The notes beneath the pieces are model-generated. The model had not been told where the DNA came from, ran no database searches, and worked only from the letters and a program-made list of their open reading frames with translations. The position numbers were made by a program, and so were the translations under genes. Positions 1 to 8,147 of a stretch of DNA of 64,000 nt are shown here, piece by piece (position 1 is the stretch's first letter; each line of letters begins with the position of its first letter). The stretch is from Brevibacterium marinum (lineage in GTDB: Bacteria > Actinomycetota > Actinomycetes > Actinomycetales > Brevibacteriaceae), in contig NZ_JAATJN010000001.1 of assembly GCF_011927955.1 (NCBI RefSeq), forward strand, positions 2,852,001 to 2,916,000. Reading direction: 5' to 3'.

Positions 1-1696
1 TGTAGCCGGTCTTGGTGCGCTTGGTCTTGGGCATGTCGAGCTCCTCGAACAGCACGGCCTGCAGCTGTTTGGGAGAACCCAGATTGACCTCGTGCCCGAT
101 TGCCTCATAGGCGAGCTCTGCGCTGGTCTCCGCCTGCTTCGTAAACTCGTCGATGAGCCCGGACAGGCCCGCTTCGTCGACGGCGATTCCGGCGAGTTCC
201 ATCCGGGCCAGCACCGGCACCAAGGGCAGTTCGATGTCGCGGTAGACGAGGCCCATATCGGCCTCGTCGATGGCCTTGGCCAGCACCGCGTGGACGTCGA
301 GCAGCGCGGCCGCCCGCTGACCGTGGGTGTGTGCGGTCTGTTCGGATTCGAGGTCGAACGTCAGCTGCCCACTGGCCTCACCGCCCTCGCTGAGTTCGAC
401 GCCTGTGCGATCGAGCGCGATCTGTGACAGCTCGTAGCTGCGCTGGTCGGGCACCAGCAGATACGCGGCCAGTGCCGTGTCACCGGCGACGCCGTCGACC
501 TCGAGCCCCAGTGAGCGCCAGGCCTTGATCTGAGTCTTCGCACTGTGCACGATGAGCGTCCTCGCCCGCAGCGCCGAGTTCAGATCTGCAATGGCCGAGG
601 GGCCCGCCTCGGCGAGGTCGACGACCCATGCCTCGTCGGGTGTCGCAGAGACGGCGAGGACTCTGACATCCCCACGGCCGAGTTCGTACCGGGCGTCGGA
701 GTCGAGAGCGAGCACATCGGCATCCGCGATCTTCCCGAGCAGTCCGGGCACGTCGAGCGCGTCGACGGAGACCTCTCGTACGCGACGATCGGCTCCTTCC
801 GGCACCGCTTCCTCGCCGAAGATCGCGCTCAGCCGTTTGCCCAATGCCTGGAATTCGAGCTGGTCGAACAGGCTCGACAGCTCCGCAGGGTCGCCGTCGC
901 CCCATTTCAGGTCGGCGTAGCCGAGTCCGAGGTCGACGTCGTCGAGGAGGCGGTTGAGCTTGAAGTTGCGTTCGACGTCGGCAACGTGGTCGCGCAGCTT
1001 CTCCCCGACCTTGCCCTTGATCGCTCCCGCGTTCTCGAGCACACCGGGCAGGTCGCCATAGGTCGTCAGCCACTTCGCCGCGGTCTTGTCACCGACCCCG
1101 GGGACCCCGGGCAGGTTGTCGGCCTTCTCCCCGACCAATGCGGCGAGTCCACGATAGTTCGAGGGGCTGACCCCGTACTTCTCCTCGATCGATTCCGGTG
1201 TCATCCGGTTGAGGTCGCTGACCCCTCGCTTCGGGTAGAGAATAGTCACGATCTCGTTCGAGAGCTGGAACGAGTCCTTGTCCCCGCTCATCACTTCCAC
1301 CCGCGCGCCCGCCTCGGTGCCCATGCGCGCCATGGTCGCCAGAGCGTCGTCGGCTTCGAAGCCCTCCTTCACCACAACGGTGATCCCCATGGCCGCGACG
1401 ATGTCCTTGATGAGATCGATCTGAGGGTGGAACTCCGGCGGGGTCTTGGCCCGGCCAGCCTTGTACTCGGCGTACTCTTCGAGCCGGAAGGTCTCCCGTC
1501 CCAGGTCGAAGGCCACGGCCACGTGGCTGGGTGACTCGTCCCTGAGGACGTTGATGAGCATCGAGATGAAGCCGTAGATGGCGTTCGTCGACTGACCGGT
1601 GGTGGTTGCGAAGTTCTCCACGGGCAGTGCGTGGAATGCGCGGTACGCCAGTGAGTGTCCGTCGATGAGCAGGAGGGATTCGTTTACTTGAGTCAC
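1..1696 (-). CDS. polA: DNA polymerase I, N-terminal part (gene continues past the window start)
   Basis: DNA polymerase I fills gaps and removes RNA primers during replication and repair. About 565 N-terminal residues are present. The N-terminus LLLIDGHSLAYRAF and the later SGDKDSFQL and GVGDKTAAKWL stretches are the 5'-3' exonuclease (FEN-like) domain, roughly residues 1-290. A degenerate 3'-5' exonuclease-like region follows, and the polymerase domain begins near the window edge (LDMPKTKRTKTGYT). The chosen start is GTG at 1696 (VTQVNESLLLIDG), which begins right at the family's usual N-terminus. There is no Shine-Dalgarno, but a TAGGCT box lies 7 nt upstream, suggesting a leaderless mRNA. 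The gene is divergent from the thioesterase gene. Confidence 0.95.
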   Translation of the reverse strand, partial: MTQVNESLLLIDGHSLAYRAFHALPVENFATTTGQSTNAIYGFISMLINVLRDESPSHVAVAFDLGRETFRLEEYAEYKAGRAKTPPEFHPQIDLIKDIVAAMGITVVVKEGFEADDALATMARMGTEAGARVEVMSGDKDSFQLSNEIVTILYPKRGVSDLNRMTPESIEEKYGVSPSNYRGLAALVGEKADNLPGVPGVGDKTAAKWLTTYGDLPGVLENAGAIKGKVGEKLRDHVADVERNFKLNRLLDDVDLGLGYADLKWGDGDPAELSSLFDQLEFQALGKRLSAIFGEEAVPEGADRRVREVSVDALDVPGLLGKIADADVLALDSDARYELGRGDVRVLAVSATPDEAWVVDLAEAGPSAIADLNSALRARTLIVHSAKTQIKAWRSLGLEVDGVAGDTALAAYLLVPDQRSYELSQIALDRTGVELSEGGEASGQLTFDLESEQTAHTHGQRAAALLDVHAVLAKAIDEADMGLVYRDIELPLVPVLARMELAGIAVDEAGLSGLIDEFTKQAETSAELAYEAIGHEVNLGSPKQLQAVLFEELDMPKTKRTKTGY

Positions 1697-1703
1697 ATGG
1701 CAT

Positions 1704-1709
1704 AGCCTA
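1704..1709 (-). promoter_or_regulatory. putative -10 box of polA (leaderless)
   Basis: On the minus strand TAGGCT (a TANNNT -10) ends 7 nt before the GTG start of polA, so the predicted transcript begins at the start codon. No good -35 element is visible. The call rests on spacing and on the same hexamer type recurring before other starts in this window. Confidence 0.4.
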
Positions 1710-1737
1710 TCGTTCAAAACTGACATGAAGGAGAACG

Positions 1738-2196
1738 ATGTTCAGACCGGGAGCCTCGCTGACGGCACAGACCACCGACGACGAATGCCGAACGCTGCTC
1801 AGCCAGCTCAACGGCCCGCAGGCGGGCGGTGAGCTGGCCGACAAGATGGGCATCGAGTTCGTCGACCTGGCTCCCGGTCACGTCAGCGCGACGGCACCGG
1901 TGTCGGGCAACACCCAGCCGATGGGGCTCTTCCACGGCGGCGGTCACGTCGTGCTCGCAGAATCTTTGGCGTCGATGCACTCCTTCCTCATCTCGGGAGG
2001 AAAGAACGTCGTCGGAGTCGACCTCAATGCCACACATCTGCGTGCGGCTCGAGAGGGCGTCGTGACCGGTCGCGCCGAGGTGCTCCATCAGGGACGCACC
2101 ATCGTGTCCCATGAGGTGAAGATGACCGATGAGGCCGGTCGTCTCCTCTCGATCGTGCGGATCACCAACATGATCCTCAGGACCGAGCCCAAGTGA
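1738..2196 (+). CDS. PaaI-family hotdog-fold thioesterase
   Basis: A 152-residue single-domain protein expected to hydrolyse acyl-CoA thioesters in the cytosol. The signature segment GLFHGGGHVVLAESLAS (about residues 62-78) matches the PaaI/4-hydroxybenzoyl-CoA thioesterase hotdog motif around the central helix. The C-terminal strand region (EVLHQGRTIVSHEVKM) is also typical. A strong ribosome site (gaaggagaa) precedes the ATG. It sits between polA and pdtaR; a thioesterase near these genes is common in Actinobacteria. The substrate cannot be read from sequence. Confidence 0.88.
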   Translation: MFRPGASLTAQTTDDECRTLLSQLNGPQAGGELADKMGIEFVDLAPGHVSATAPVSGNTQPMGLFHGGGHVVLAESLASMHSFLISGGKNVVGVDLNATHLRAAREGVVTGRAEVLHQGRTIVSHEVKMTDEAGRLLSIVRITNMILRTEPK

Positions 2197-2240
2197 GCCT
2201 CGATCGGGCGCGGGCTGCAAACAGCTGAAACACATGGAGG

Positions 2241-2274
2241 AGGCCGGGAATCCACATCGGATTCGCCGGCCTCG
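2241..2274. terminator. bidirectional hairpin between convergent genes
   Basis: Arms 2241-2254 and 2260-2274 pair over 14 bp with one bulged base around the loop acatc. It lies between the 3' ends of the thioesterase gene (+) and pdtaR (-). There is no clear U-tract, so it is called on stem length and position. Confidence 0.6.
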
Positions 2275-2298
2275 GTGTCTGTTCAGGTGGGTTCGAAC

Positions 2299-2919
2299 CT
2301 ACTTGTCCGAGCCGATCTGCTTGAGAACGGTGTCGGCGACCTCGCGCATGGTCAGGCGGCGGTCCATCGAGGTCTTCTGGATCCAACGGAAGGCCTCGGG
2401 CTCGCTCAGCCCCATCGAGGACTGCAGCAGGCTCTTGGCGCGCTCGACGAGCTTGCGGGTCTCGAACCGCTCGGTCAGGTCCGAGATCTCGCTCTCGAGT
2501 GAGCTGATCTCCGCATGACGCGAGAGGGCGATCTCGAGGGCCGGAATGAGATCCGCCGCGGTGAAGGGCTTGACCACATAGGCCATGGCTCCCGCATCAC
2601 GGGCTCGTTCGACGAGCTCCTTCTGCGAGAAGGCCGTGAGCAGGACCACCGGAGCGATGCGCGCCCGAGCGATCCTCTCTGCCGCCGAGATTCCGTCGAG
2701 AATGGGCATCTTGATGTCCATCACGACAAGGTCCGGGCGCAGCTCCTCTGCCAGGCGGATCGCGGACTCTCCGTCTGCGGCTTCGCCGACGACGTCGTAT
2801 CCGACCTCGCGCAGCATTTCGACGATGTCGAGACGAATCACTGCCTCGTCTTCGGCCACTACGACGCGACGAACCGGCGCGGACTCATCTGAAGTTGGTT
2901 GTTCGCTGTTTGAAAGCAC
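2299..2919 (-). CDS. pdtaR: ANTAR-domain response regulator (PdtaR-like)
   Basis: A 206-residue two-domain regulator. An N-terminal receiver domain (about residues 17-130) has acidic pocket EDE, phosphoacceptor Asp68 in VVMDIKMP and Lys117 in VVKPF. A C-terminal ANTAR RNA-binding domain (about 145-202) includes LVERAKSLLQ and AFRWIQKTSMDRR. ANTAR proteins act as phosphorylation-dependent antiterminators that bind tandem hairpins in nascent RNA. The mycobacterial counterpart PdtaR pairs with histidine kinase PdtaS, which is not encoded here. The start is GTG with no Shine-Dalgarno and a TAGACT box 6 nt upstream, consistent with a leaderless mRNA. Proximity to polA is conserved in Actinobacteria. 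Confidence 0.93.
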   Translation of the reverse strand: MLSNSEQPTSDESAPVRRVVVAEDEAVIRLDIVEMLREVGYDVVGEAADGESAIRLAEELRPDLVVMDIKMPILDGISAAERIARARIAPVVLLTAFSQKELVERARDAGAMAYVVKPFTAADLIPALEIALSRHAEISSLESEISDLTERFETRKLVERAKSLLQSSMGLSEPEAFRWIQKTSMDRRLTMREVADTVLKQIGSDK

Positions 2920-2925
2920 GTGACC

Positions 2926-2931
2926 AGTCTA
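2926..2931 (-). promoter_or_regulatory. putative -10 box of pdtaR (leaderless)
   Basis: TAGACT on the minus strand ends 6 nt before the GTG start at 2919, placing the likely transcription start on the first base of the start codon. No ribosome-binding site is visible. The -35 region is weak. Confidence 0.5.
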
Positions 2932-3054
2932 AACCAGGGCCCGCCATTGCACCGACGCCGGCACCGAAGTTTCTTCTGTGATGGTAGCCACGCGTGTGAC
3001 GGCCGCCACCGGGAACGGGACCGCATCGAGCGAATTCTTCAGCAACCGCCGCCC

Positions 3055-3085
3055 ATTGCACGATCGCGTGAAGCGATTGTGCAAT
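3055..3085. repeat. imperfect 13-bp inverted repeat upstream of tRNA-Leu
   Basis: Arms ATTGCACGATCGC (3055-3067) and GCGATTGTGCAAT (3073-3085) are complementary except for one position, with the 5-nt spacer GTGAA. The right arm covers the likely -35 hexamer of the tRNA promoter, so it could be an operator. No binding protein is known to me. Confidence 0.55.
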
Positions 3086-3107
3086 CAGGTGAAAGCTGTC
3101 GTAAAAT
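3077..3107 (+). promoter_or_regulatory. putative promoter of tRNA-Leu
   Basis: A good -10 element TAAAAT (3102-3107) is preceded by TTGTGC (3077-3082) with a 19-bp spacer. Transcription would start near 3114, about 25 nt before the mature tRNA. The long spacer keeps the confidence moderate. Confidence 0.5.
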
Positions 3108-3138
3108 CGAACCGGTCGCAGATTCGGTCTGCGCTCAA

Positions 3139-3220
3139 GCCGGATTGGCGGAATCGGTAGACGCGGTGCACTCAAAATGCATTGTCGAAAGACGTGTGGG
3201 TTCGAGTCCCACATCCGGTA
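3139..3220 (+). tRNA. tRNA-Leu, anticodon CAA
   Basis: Cloverleaf features are visible. The acceptor arms GCCGGAT and ATCCGGT pair with one terminal G-U. A D-arm carries GCG/CGC. The anticodon loop CTCAAAA has anticodon CAA at 3173-3175, reading UUG leucine codons. A variable arm follows, then a T-arm GTGGGTTCGAGTCCCAC. The 3' CCA is not encoded. A strong terminator follows about 20 nt downstream, so it is a single-gene transcript. Confidence 0.95.
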
Positions 3221-3239
3221 CTCTCGTCGAGTCACGTGC

Positions 3240-3275
3240 GAAAAACCCCCGAACGATCGTTCGGGGGTTCTTCGC
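3240..3275 (+). terminator. terminator of tRNA-Leu
   Basis: A perfect hairpin with arms AACCCCCGAACGA (from 3244) and TCGTTCGGGGGTT (to 3269), followed by ttcttcg. It ends the tRNA-Leu transcript. It is also suited to stop antisense transcription from the convergent symporter gene. Confidence 0.85.
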
Positions 3276-3355
3276 GTCTGGCCTTCTCTGCCTGCGCCTG
3301 CGGTTCGGACCTCAGCCTTCAGGGCTCATCGTCTCAGACGTCGGGCCTCATCGCT

Positions 3356-4777
3356 TCAGCTGCGGCTGCCGTCGGCGGAGAGTTTCCGTGCAGGCTCTCC
3401 GGCGTGTGCAACTGCGTCCTCGTCTGCGGTCGCGTCCTCGGCTGTGGCCGCGTCCTCATCAATCGGAACATAGCCGTCGATGCGGGCCGAATCGTACCGA
3501 GCCGCGTCGAGGATTCCCTGGCGCTTGGCGACGATCGCGGGGACGAGGGCCTGTCCTGATACGTTGAGCGCCGTGCGCCCCATGTCGACGATCGGCTCGA
3601 TGGCGAGAAGCAGTCCCACGCCTTCGAGGGGAAGCCCCAGTGTCGACAGGGTCAGCGTCAGCATCACGGTCGCCCCGGTGGTTCCGGCCGTTGCCGCCGA
3701 ACCGATGACGGAGACGAACACGATGAGGAAGTACTGCACGATCGTGAGATCGATGCCGAAGAACTGGGCCACGAACACGGCGGCGATCGCCGGGTAGATG
3801 GCGGCGCAGCCATCCATCTTCGTCGTCGCACCGAAGGGCACGGCGAAGGCCGCGTAACTCTGGGGAACTCCGAAGTTGTCGGTTGCGACCTTCTGAGTCA
3901 CAGGCATGGTCCCGATCGACGACCGCGACACGAAGCCCATCTGGGCGGCCGGCCAGACGCCGGAGAAGTACTGGCGAACAGACAGGCCGTTGAGCTTGGC
4001 CAGCGTCGGATAGACGATGAAGAAGACGATGGCCAGACCCACGTAGACGGCGATGACGAACCACAGCAGCGACCCCATGGTCGACCAGCCGTAGGAGTTC
4101 ACTGCGTTGCCGATGAGTCCGAGGGTGCCGATCGGTGCGATGCGCACGATCCACCACACGACCTTCTGCACGACGGCCAGCGCCGCCTCGGTGAACTCGA
4201 GGAAGGGCTCAGCGGCCTTGCCGACCTTGACCGCGGCGATGCCGATCGCGCCGGAGACGATGATGAGTTGAAGGATGTTGAAGTCGACCTCGGAGACCAG
4301 TCCGCCGGCTTCGTCGGGCGAGGTGGCGACCTCGAGGCCGAGGAAGTTCACGGGTACGAGGCCGGTGAGGAATCCGACCCAGCTGCCTTCGGAATCGGGA
4401 GTGGAACCGCTCAACGATGCGGCGTCAGCGTGCATGCCCGGTTGGATGACGACGCCGAGGATGAGCCCGATGAGGACGGCGATGAGTGCTGTGAATGCGA
4501 ACCACAGAAGAGTCGATCCTGCAAGTCTGGCGGCATTCGTGACCTTGCGCAGGTTGCCGATGCTGGCGATGATCGCGGTGATCACCAATGGCACGACGGC
4601 CGCCTTGAGCAGAGTCACGTACGAGGATCCGATGGTGTCCAGCGTCTGTCCGAGCCAGTTGTCCTGCCCCTCACTGACCGGACCCCAGGACCGGGCGACC
4701 AGTCCGAGGATCACACCCGCGATGAGGGCGATGGTGACCTGCACCCCGAATGATCTGCTCCACTTGGGCAATCTCAT
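3356..4777 (-). CDS. dicarboxylate/amino acid:cation symporter (DAACS family)
   Basis: A membrane carrier of the GltP/DctA type that imports glutamate, aspartate or C4-dicarboxylates with cations. It is about 473 residues long with some eight hydrophobic segments. It carries the family's serine-rich hairpin region (QMGFVSRSSIGTMPVT), PFGATTKMDG and the GTTGATVMLTLTL stretch. The start at 4777 (MRLPKWSRSF) fits the first transmembrane helix and has AGGA 6 nt upstream; in-frame starts also exist at 4825 and 4879. The C-terminal tail is unusually acidic and alanine-rich (DEDAATAEDATADEDAV). It stands alone, with a dyad upstream that may be an operator. Substrate is not resolved. Confidence 0.9.
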   Translation of the reverse strand: MRLPKWSRSFGVQVTIALIAGVILGLVARSWGPVSEGQDNWLGQTLDTIGSSYVTLLKAAVVPLVITAIIASIGNLRKVTNAARLAGSTLLWFAFTALIAVLIGLILGVVIQPGMHADAASLSGSTPDSEGSWVGFLTGLVPVNFLGLEVATSPDEAGGLVSEVDFNILQLIIVSGAIGIAAVKVGKAAEPFLEFTEAALAVVQKVVWWIVRIAPIGTLGLIGNAVNSYGWSTMGSLLWFVIAVYVGLAIVFFIVYPTLAKLNGLSVRQYFSGVWPAAQMGFVSRSSIGTMPVTQKVATDNFGVPQSYAAFAVPFGATTKMDGCAAIYPAIAAVFVAQFFGIDLTIVQYFLIVFVSVIGSAATAGTTGATVMLTLTLSTLGLPLEGVGLLLAIEPIVDMGRTALNVSGQALVPAIVAKRQGILDAARYDSARIDGYVPIDEDAATAEDATADEDAVAHAGEPARKLSADGSRS

Positions 4778-4892
4778 GCCATTCCTGTTCTTCGACGATC
4801 GGTTATCGAGCGGTGTCCGACTCATTCGTCGCCGCTCAGCACAGAACACAACTGTTGAGCAATTTGGGAAATTCCGCAAGTTGGAGTGACGT

Positions 4893-4915
4893 GTCTCTCA
4901 CCGCTCGTGAGAGAC
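4893..4915. repeat. perfect 9-bp inverted repeat upstream of the symporter
   Basis: GTCTCTCAC (4893-4901) and GTGAGAGAC (4907-4915) flank the loop cgctc. It lies about 115 bp upstream of the symporter start, beyond the pyk terminator. That position suits an operator for the symporter gene or part of a pyk termination region. Confidence 0.6.
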
Positions 4916-4967
4916 CGAGGACCGTCGAAGTCTCGGTTCGGCGCGCCCGACCTCCGGCAAAGGCGAA

Positions 4968-4995
4968 CGGCCGCCCCGAACGATCGGGACGGCCG
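4968..4995 (-). terminator. probable terminator downstream of pyk
   Basis: Arms 4968-4979 and 4984-4995 (CGGCCG plus C/T-rich extension) form a nearly perfect 11-12 bp GC-rich stem with the loop ACGA. It starts 27 bp after the pyk stop codon. There is no long U-tract. Confidence 0.6.
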
Positions 4996-5021
4996 CTTGT
5001 GCGCCGAAGGTGATGAACGGC

Positions 5022-6569
5022 TCAGTGACGTGGTGCGCCGTCGTCCTTGACGATCGGAACCTCGCGCGTGTTCGGAGCTTCGGCCACGATGCCGTACCCG
5101 GCCAGCGGGTCTTCCTCGTCGTCCGAGGAGTCCTCGTAGGCCGCGGCGACACCCTTGGCGGCATCGCCCATCGTGTGGATGCGCAGCGCGTTCGTCGACC
5201 CCGGGATCCCGGGAGGCGAACCGGCTACGAGGATGCTCTGGTCCCCCTCGTGCGCGGTTCCGTCGGCCAACAGAACGGCATCGACCTGCCTGGCCATCTG
5301 ATCCGTGTGCCGGACGGGCTTGACCAGATAGGGTCGCACGCCCCACGTCAGGGCCAGCTGGTGACGGACCTGAGGATCCGGAGTGAAGCCCAGGATCGGC
5401 CAAGCCGGACGCAGCCGAGACATCCGTCGCACCGAATCACCGGTCTGAGAGAAGGTGCACAGCAGATCGATGTCGAGCTGCTCGGCGATCTGGACGGCGG
5501 CCGCGGTGACCGCTCCGCCCTTGGTGTGCGGCACGGTCCCCAGCAGCGGGATGCGCTCCATCCCGTGCTCCTCGGTGGATTCGATGATGCGACTCATCGT
5601 GCGAATCGCATCGACCCAATGGGCCCCGACCGAGGTCTCACCGGAGAGCATCAAGGCATCGGCACCGTCGAGAACCGCGTTGGCGCAGTCGCTCGCCTCG
5701 GCGCGGGTCGGCCGGGACTCATCGATCATCGTCTCCAGCATCTGGGTCGCAACGATGACGGGCTTGGCCTGCTGACGGGCGATCTCGACCGCGCGCTTCT
5801 GCACGATCGGCACCTGCTCGAGGGGCAGCTCCACGCCGAGGTCGCCGCGGGCGACCATGATGCCGTCGAACGCATCGATGACGGCATCGAGCTGCTCGAC
5901 CGCCTGTGGCTTCTCGAGCTTGGCGATGACGGGAGCCGTGATGCCGACCTCGTCCATGACCGCCCTGACATCGTCCATGTCCTCGGGGCTGCGGACGAAG
6001 GACAGCGCCACCCAGTCGAACCCGAGCTCGAGGCCCCATTTGAGGTCCTCGACGTCCTTCTCGGACAGCGCCGGTACGGAGACCGGGACTCCGGGGAGGT
6101 TGATGCCCTTGTGATTCGAGATGGTTCCGCCGATCTCGACCTCGGTGACCACGTCGGTGTCGGTGACCTCGGTGGCGCGCAGACGCAGCCGACCGTCATC
6201 GATGAGCAGCGGGTCGCCGACGGAGACGTCGCCCGGCAGCGTCGACAGCGTCGTGCTCACGACCTCCGCAGAGCCGGCGACATCGCGGCTGGTGATGGTG
6301 AACGTCGCACCCTCGACGAGGTCTTCGCTGCCGTTGGCGAAATTGCCGACCCTGATCTTGGGCCCCTGCAGATCGAGCAGCACGGCGATGGGCCGTCCCG
6401 TGTCGAGTGCGGCCTGGCGGACCCAGGCGAACTTCTCTTCGTGCTCTTCCCGCTTGCCGTGGCTGAGATTGAATCTGGCCACATTGACGCCCTCGTCGAC
6501 AAGCGCGCGGATCTCTTCATAGGAATTCTGATTCGGACCTAGTGTTGCGACTATCTTTGCACGCCTCAT
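5022..6569 (-). CDS. pyk: pyruvate kinase
   Basis: Converts phosphoenolpyruvate and ADP to pyruvate and ATP, the last step of glycolysis. The N-terminus MRRAKIVATLGPNQNS is the family start. Substrate and metal-binding stretches include NLSHG, LDLQGPKIRVG, VIAKLEKPQAVEQ and MVARGDLGVELP. The C-terminal regulatory lobe is present (CTFSQTGDSVRRMSRLRP). About 515 residues, some 40 longer than typical because of an acidic tail (EDSSDDEEDPLAGYG). The ATG at 6569 is preferred over the in-frame GTG codons at 6578 and 6575 because an AGGTAGGG ribosome site sits 8 nt upstream. It follows gltD, a common actinobacterial order. Confidence 0.95.
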   Translation of the reverse strand: MRRAKIVATLGPNQNSYEEIRALVDEGVNVARFNLSHGKREEHEEKFAWVRQAALDTGRPIAVLLDLQGPKIRVGNFANGSEDLVEGATFTITSRDVAGSAEVVSTTLSTLPGDVSVGDPLLIDDGRLRLRATEVTDTDVVTEVEIGGTISNHKGINLPGVPVSVPALSEKDVEDLKWGLELGFDWVALSFVRSPEDMDDVRAVMDEVGITAPVIAKLEKPQAVEQLDAVIDAFDGIMVARGDLGVELPLEQVPIVQKRAVEIARQQAKPVIVATQMLETMIDESRPTRAEASDCANAVLDGADALMLSGETSVGAHWVDAIRTMSRIIESTEEHGMERIPLLGTVPHTKGGAVTAAAVQIAEQLDIDLLCTFSQTGDSVRRMSRLRPAWPILGFTPDPQVRHQLALTWGVRPYLVKPVRHTDQMARQVDAVLLADGTAHEGDQSILVAGSPPGIPGSTNALRIHTMGDAAKGVAAAYEDSSDDEEDPLAGYGIVAEAPNTREVPIVKDDGAPRH

Positions 6570-6633
6570 GCGCACCACCCTACCTGTAGCGTGAGGGACG
6601 GTGTGAGCCGCCCGTCACCTCTGTTCGTCGGAG

Positions 6634-6665
6634 GAGAATTACGCACATCGATGTGCATGATTCTC
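6634..6665. promoter_or_regulatory. 32-bp dyad between gltD and pyk
   Basis: Half-sites 6634-6649 and 6650-6665 are reverse complements at 14 of 16 positions, centred on the perfect palindrome GCACATCGATGTGC (6643-6656). It is 65 bp upstream of the pyk start and downstream of a TAAGAT hexamer (minus strand, 6683-6688). It is therefore likely in the pyk promoter or 5' leader: an operator, or a weak terminator of gltD. Confidence 0.6.
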
Positions 6666-6692
6666 ATTAAATGACACGAACCATCTTAGCAT

Positions 6693-8147
6693 TTAAAATG
6701 CCTGGTCGTGTGGTCGGACCGGTTCGGGCAATCGTGAGGAGCCGGTGAGGAATCGGTCGACCGCGGCCGCGACGGACCGCCCCTCGGCGATCGCCCAGAC
6801 GATGAGCGACTGACCGCGTCCCGCGTCGCCGGCGATGAAGATGCCGGGTGTCGAACCGGCATAGGAATCGTCGCGGCCGAATGCTCCACTGTCGGTCACC
6901 TCCAGCCCGAGGGCCTGTGATTCGGGCCCCGAGAAGCCGAGGGCCAGGAGCACGAGATCCGCTTCGAGGCGGTGCTCGGTGCCGGGAGTCGGCACGCGGC
7001 GACCGTCGACGAACTGCGTCTGGGCCACGTCGATGCCGACCACCCTTCCCGCATCGTCTCCGGCGAACCCGGTCGTCGACGCCAGGTAGCGTCTGGTTCC
7101 GCCCTCCTCATGGGAGGACTGGACCTCGAAGATCCGGGGCACCGTCGGCCACGGATCGGCCTCGTCTCGCCCGGTCGGCGGCTGAGCTCCGATCGCCAGG
7201 GTCGTCACCGTTGCGGCCTTCTGCCGCAGGGCCGTGCCCAGGCAGTCGGCGCCGGTGTCGCCGCCGCCGATGATGACGACGTGCTTTCCGCAAGCGTCGA
7301 TGTGCCTCTCCGCCCCTTCGTGCCCGAGCCGCTGGCCGGCCTGCACCCGATTCGAGGGCACCAGGTAGTCCATGGCGAACTCGATCCCGGCGAGGTCCCG
7401 GCCGCCGATGCTCATGTCCCGGGGCACGGTGGCTCCCGTGCACACGATGACAGCGTCGAAGCTCGACCGCAGCTCTTCGAGACCGATGTCCCTGCCGATC
7501 TCGACCGAGGTTTTGAACCGGGTGCCCTCGGCCCGCATCTGGTCGAGACGGCGATCGATGTGCTGCTTCTCGAGCTTGAAGTCCGGTATCCCATAGCGCA
7601 GGAGCCCGCCGAGGCGGTCGTCGCGTTCGTGGACGACGACGGTGTGACCAGCCCGGGTCAGCTGTTGGGCGGCCGCGAGCCCGGTCGGTCCCGAACCGAT
7701 GACGGCCACGGTGTGACCGGTGATGCGGTCGGGGACCACCGGCTGGATGAGTCCAGCGGCGAAGCCCTGGTCGACGATCGAGACCTCGACCTGCTTGATC
7801 GTGACTGCGGGCTGGTTGATTCCGAGCACGCAGGCGTTCTCACACGGTGCCGGGCAGGCGCGTCCGGTGAATTCCGGGAAGTTGTTCGTCGCGTGCAGCA
7901 GTTCGACGGCTCGCGGCAGCTCACCGCGGTACATCGCGTCGTTGAATTCGGGAATCAGGTTGCCCAGGGGGCAGCCCTGGTGGCAGAAGGGAACTCCGCA
8001 GTCCATGCATCGTGAGGCCTGTCTGCGCAGCTGCTCGGGGTCGCCTGCTTTGTGGACCTCGCGGTAGTCCATCAGTCGGATGGGAACCGGCCGCCGTCGT
8101 GGCAGCTCCCGCTGGTCGATGGTGAGGAATCCATGTGGATCAGCCAT
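6693..8147 (-). CDS. gltD: glutamate synthase (NADPH) small subunit
   Basis: The beta subunit supplies electrons from NADPH via FAD and Fe-S clusters to GltB for glutamate formation. About 484 residues. N-terminal cysteine clusters CMDCGVPFCHQGCPLGN and RACPAPCENAC bind the Fe-S centres. The dinucleotide folds VAVIGSGPTGLAAAQQL and VVIIGGGDTGADCLG follow. The C-terminal FAD segment GIFIAGDAGRGQSLIVWAI is also present. The start ATG at 8147 overlaps the gltB stop by 8 bp and has GGAGG 7 nt upstream; the longer upstream reading is only overlap with gltB. Confidence 0.96.
   Translation of the reverse strand: MADPHGFLTIDQRELPRRRPVPIRLMDYREVHKAGDPEQLRRQASRCMDCGVPFCHQGCPLGNLIPEFNDAMYRGELPRAVELLHATNNFPEFTGRACPAPCENACVLGINQPAVTIKQVEVSIVDQGFAAGLIQPVVPDRITGHTVAVIGSGPTGLAAAQQLTRAGHTVVVHERDDRLGGLLRYGIPDFKLEKQHIDRRLDQMRAEGTRFKTSVEIGRDIGLEELRSSFDAVIVCTGATVPRDMSIGGRDLAGIEFAMDYLVPSNRVQAGQRLGHEGAERHIDACGKHVVIIGGGDTGADCLGTALRQKAATVTTLAIGAQPPTGRDEADPWPTVPRIFEVQSSHEEGGTRRYLASTTGFAGDDAGRVVGIDVAQTQFVDGRRVPTPGTEHRLEADLVLLALGFSGPESQALGLEVTDSGAFGRDDSYAGSTPGIFIAGDAGRGQSLIVWAIAEGRSVAAAVDRFLTGSSRLPEPVRPHDQAF

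Noticed and set aside
2280-2301. A gtgggttcgaacctac segment that looks like a tRNA T-arm near the pdtaR stop codon, as might mark an att site
   Set aside because: No acceptor or anticodon arm, no integrase gene and no flanking duplicate; it is a short near-palindrome overlapping the end of a gene.
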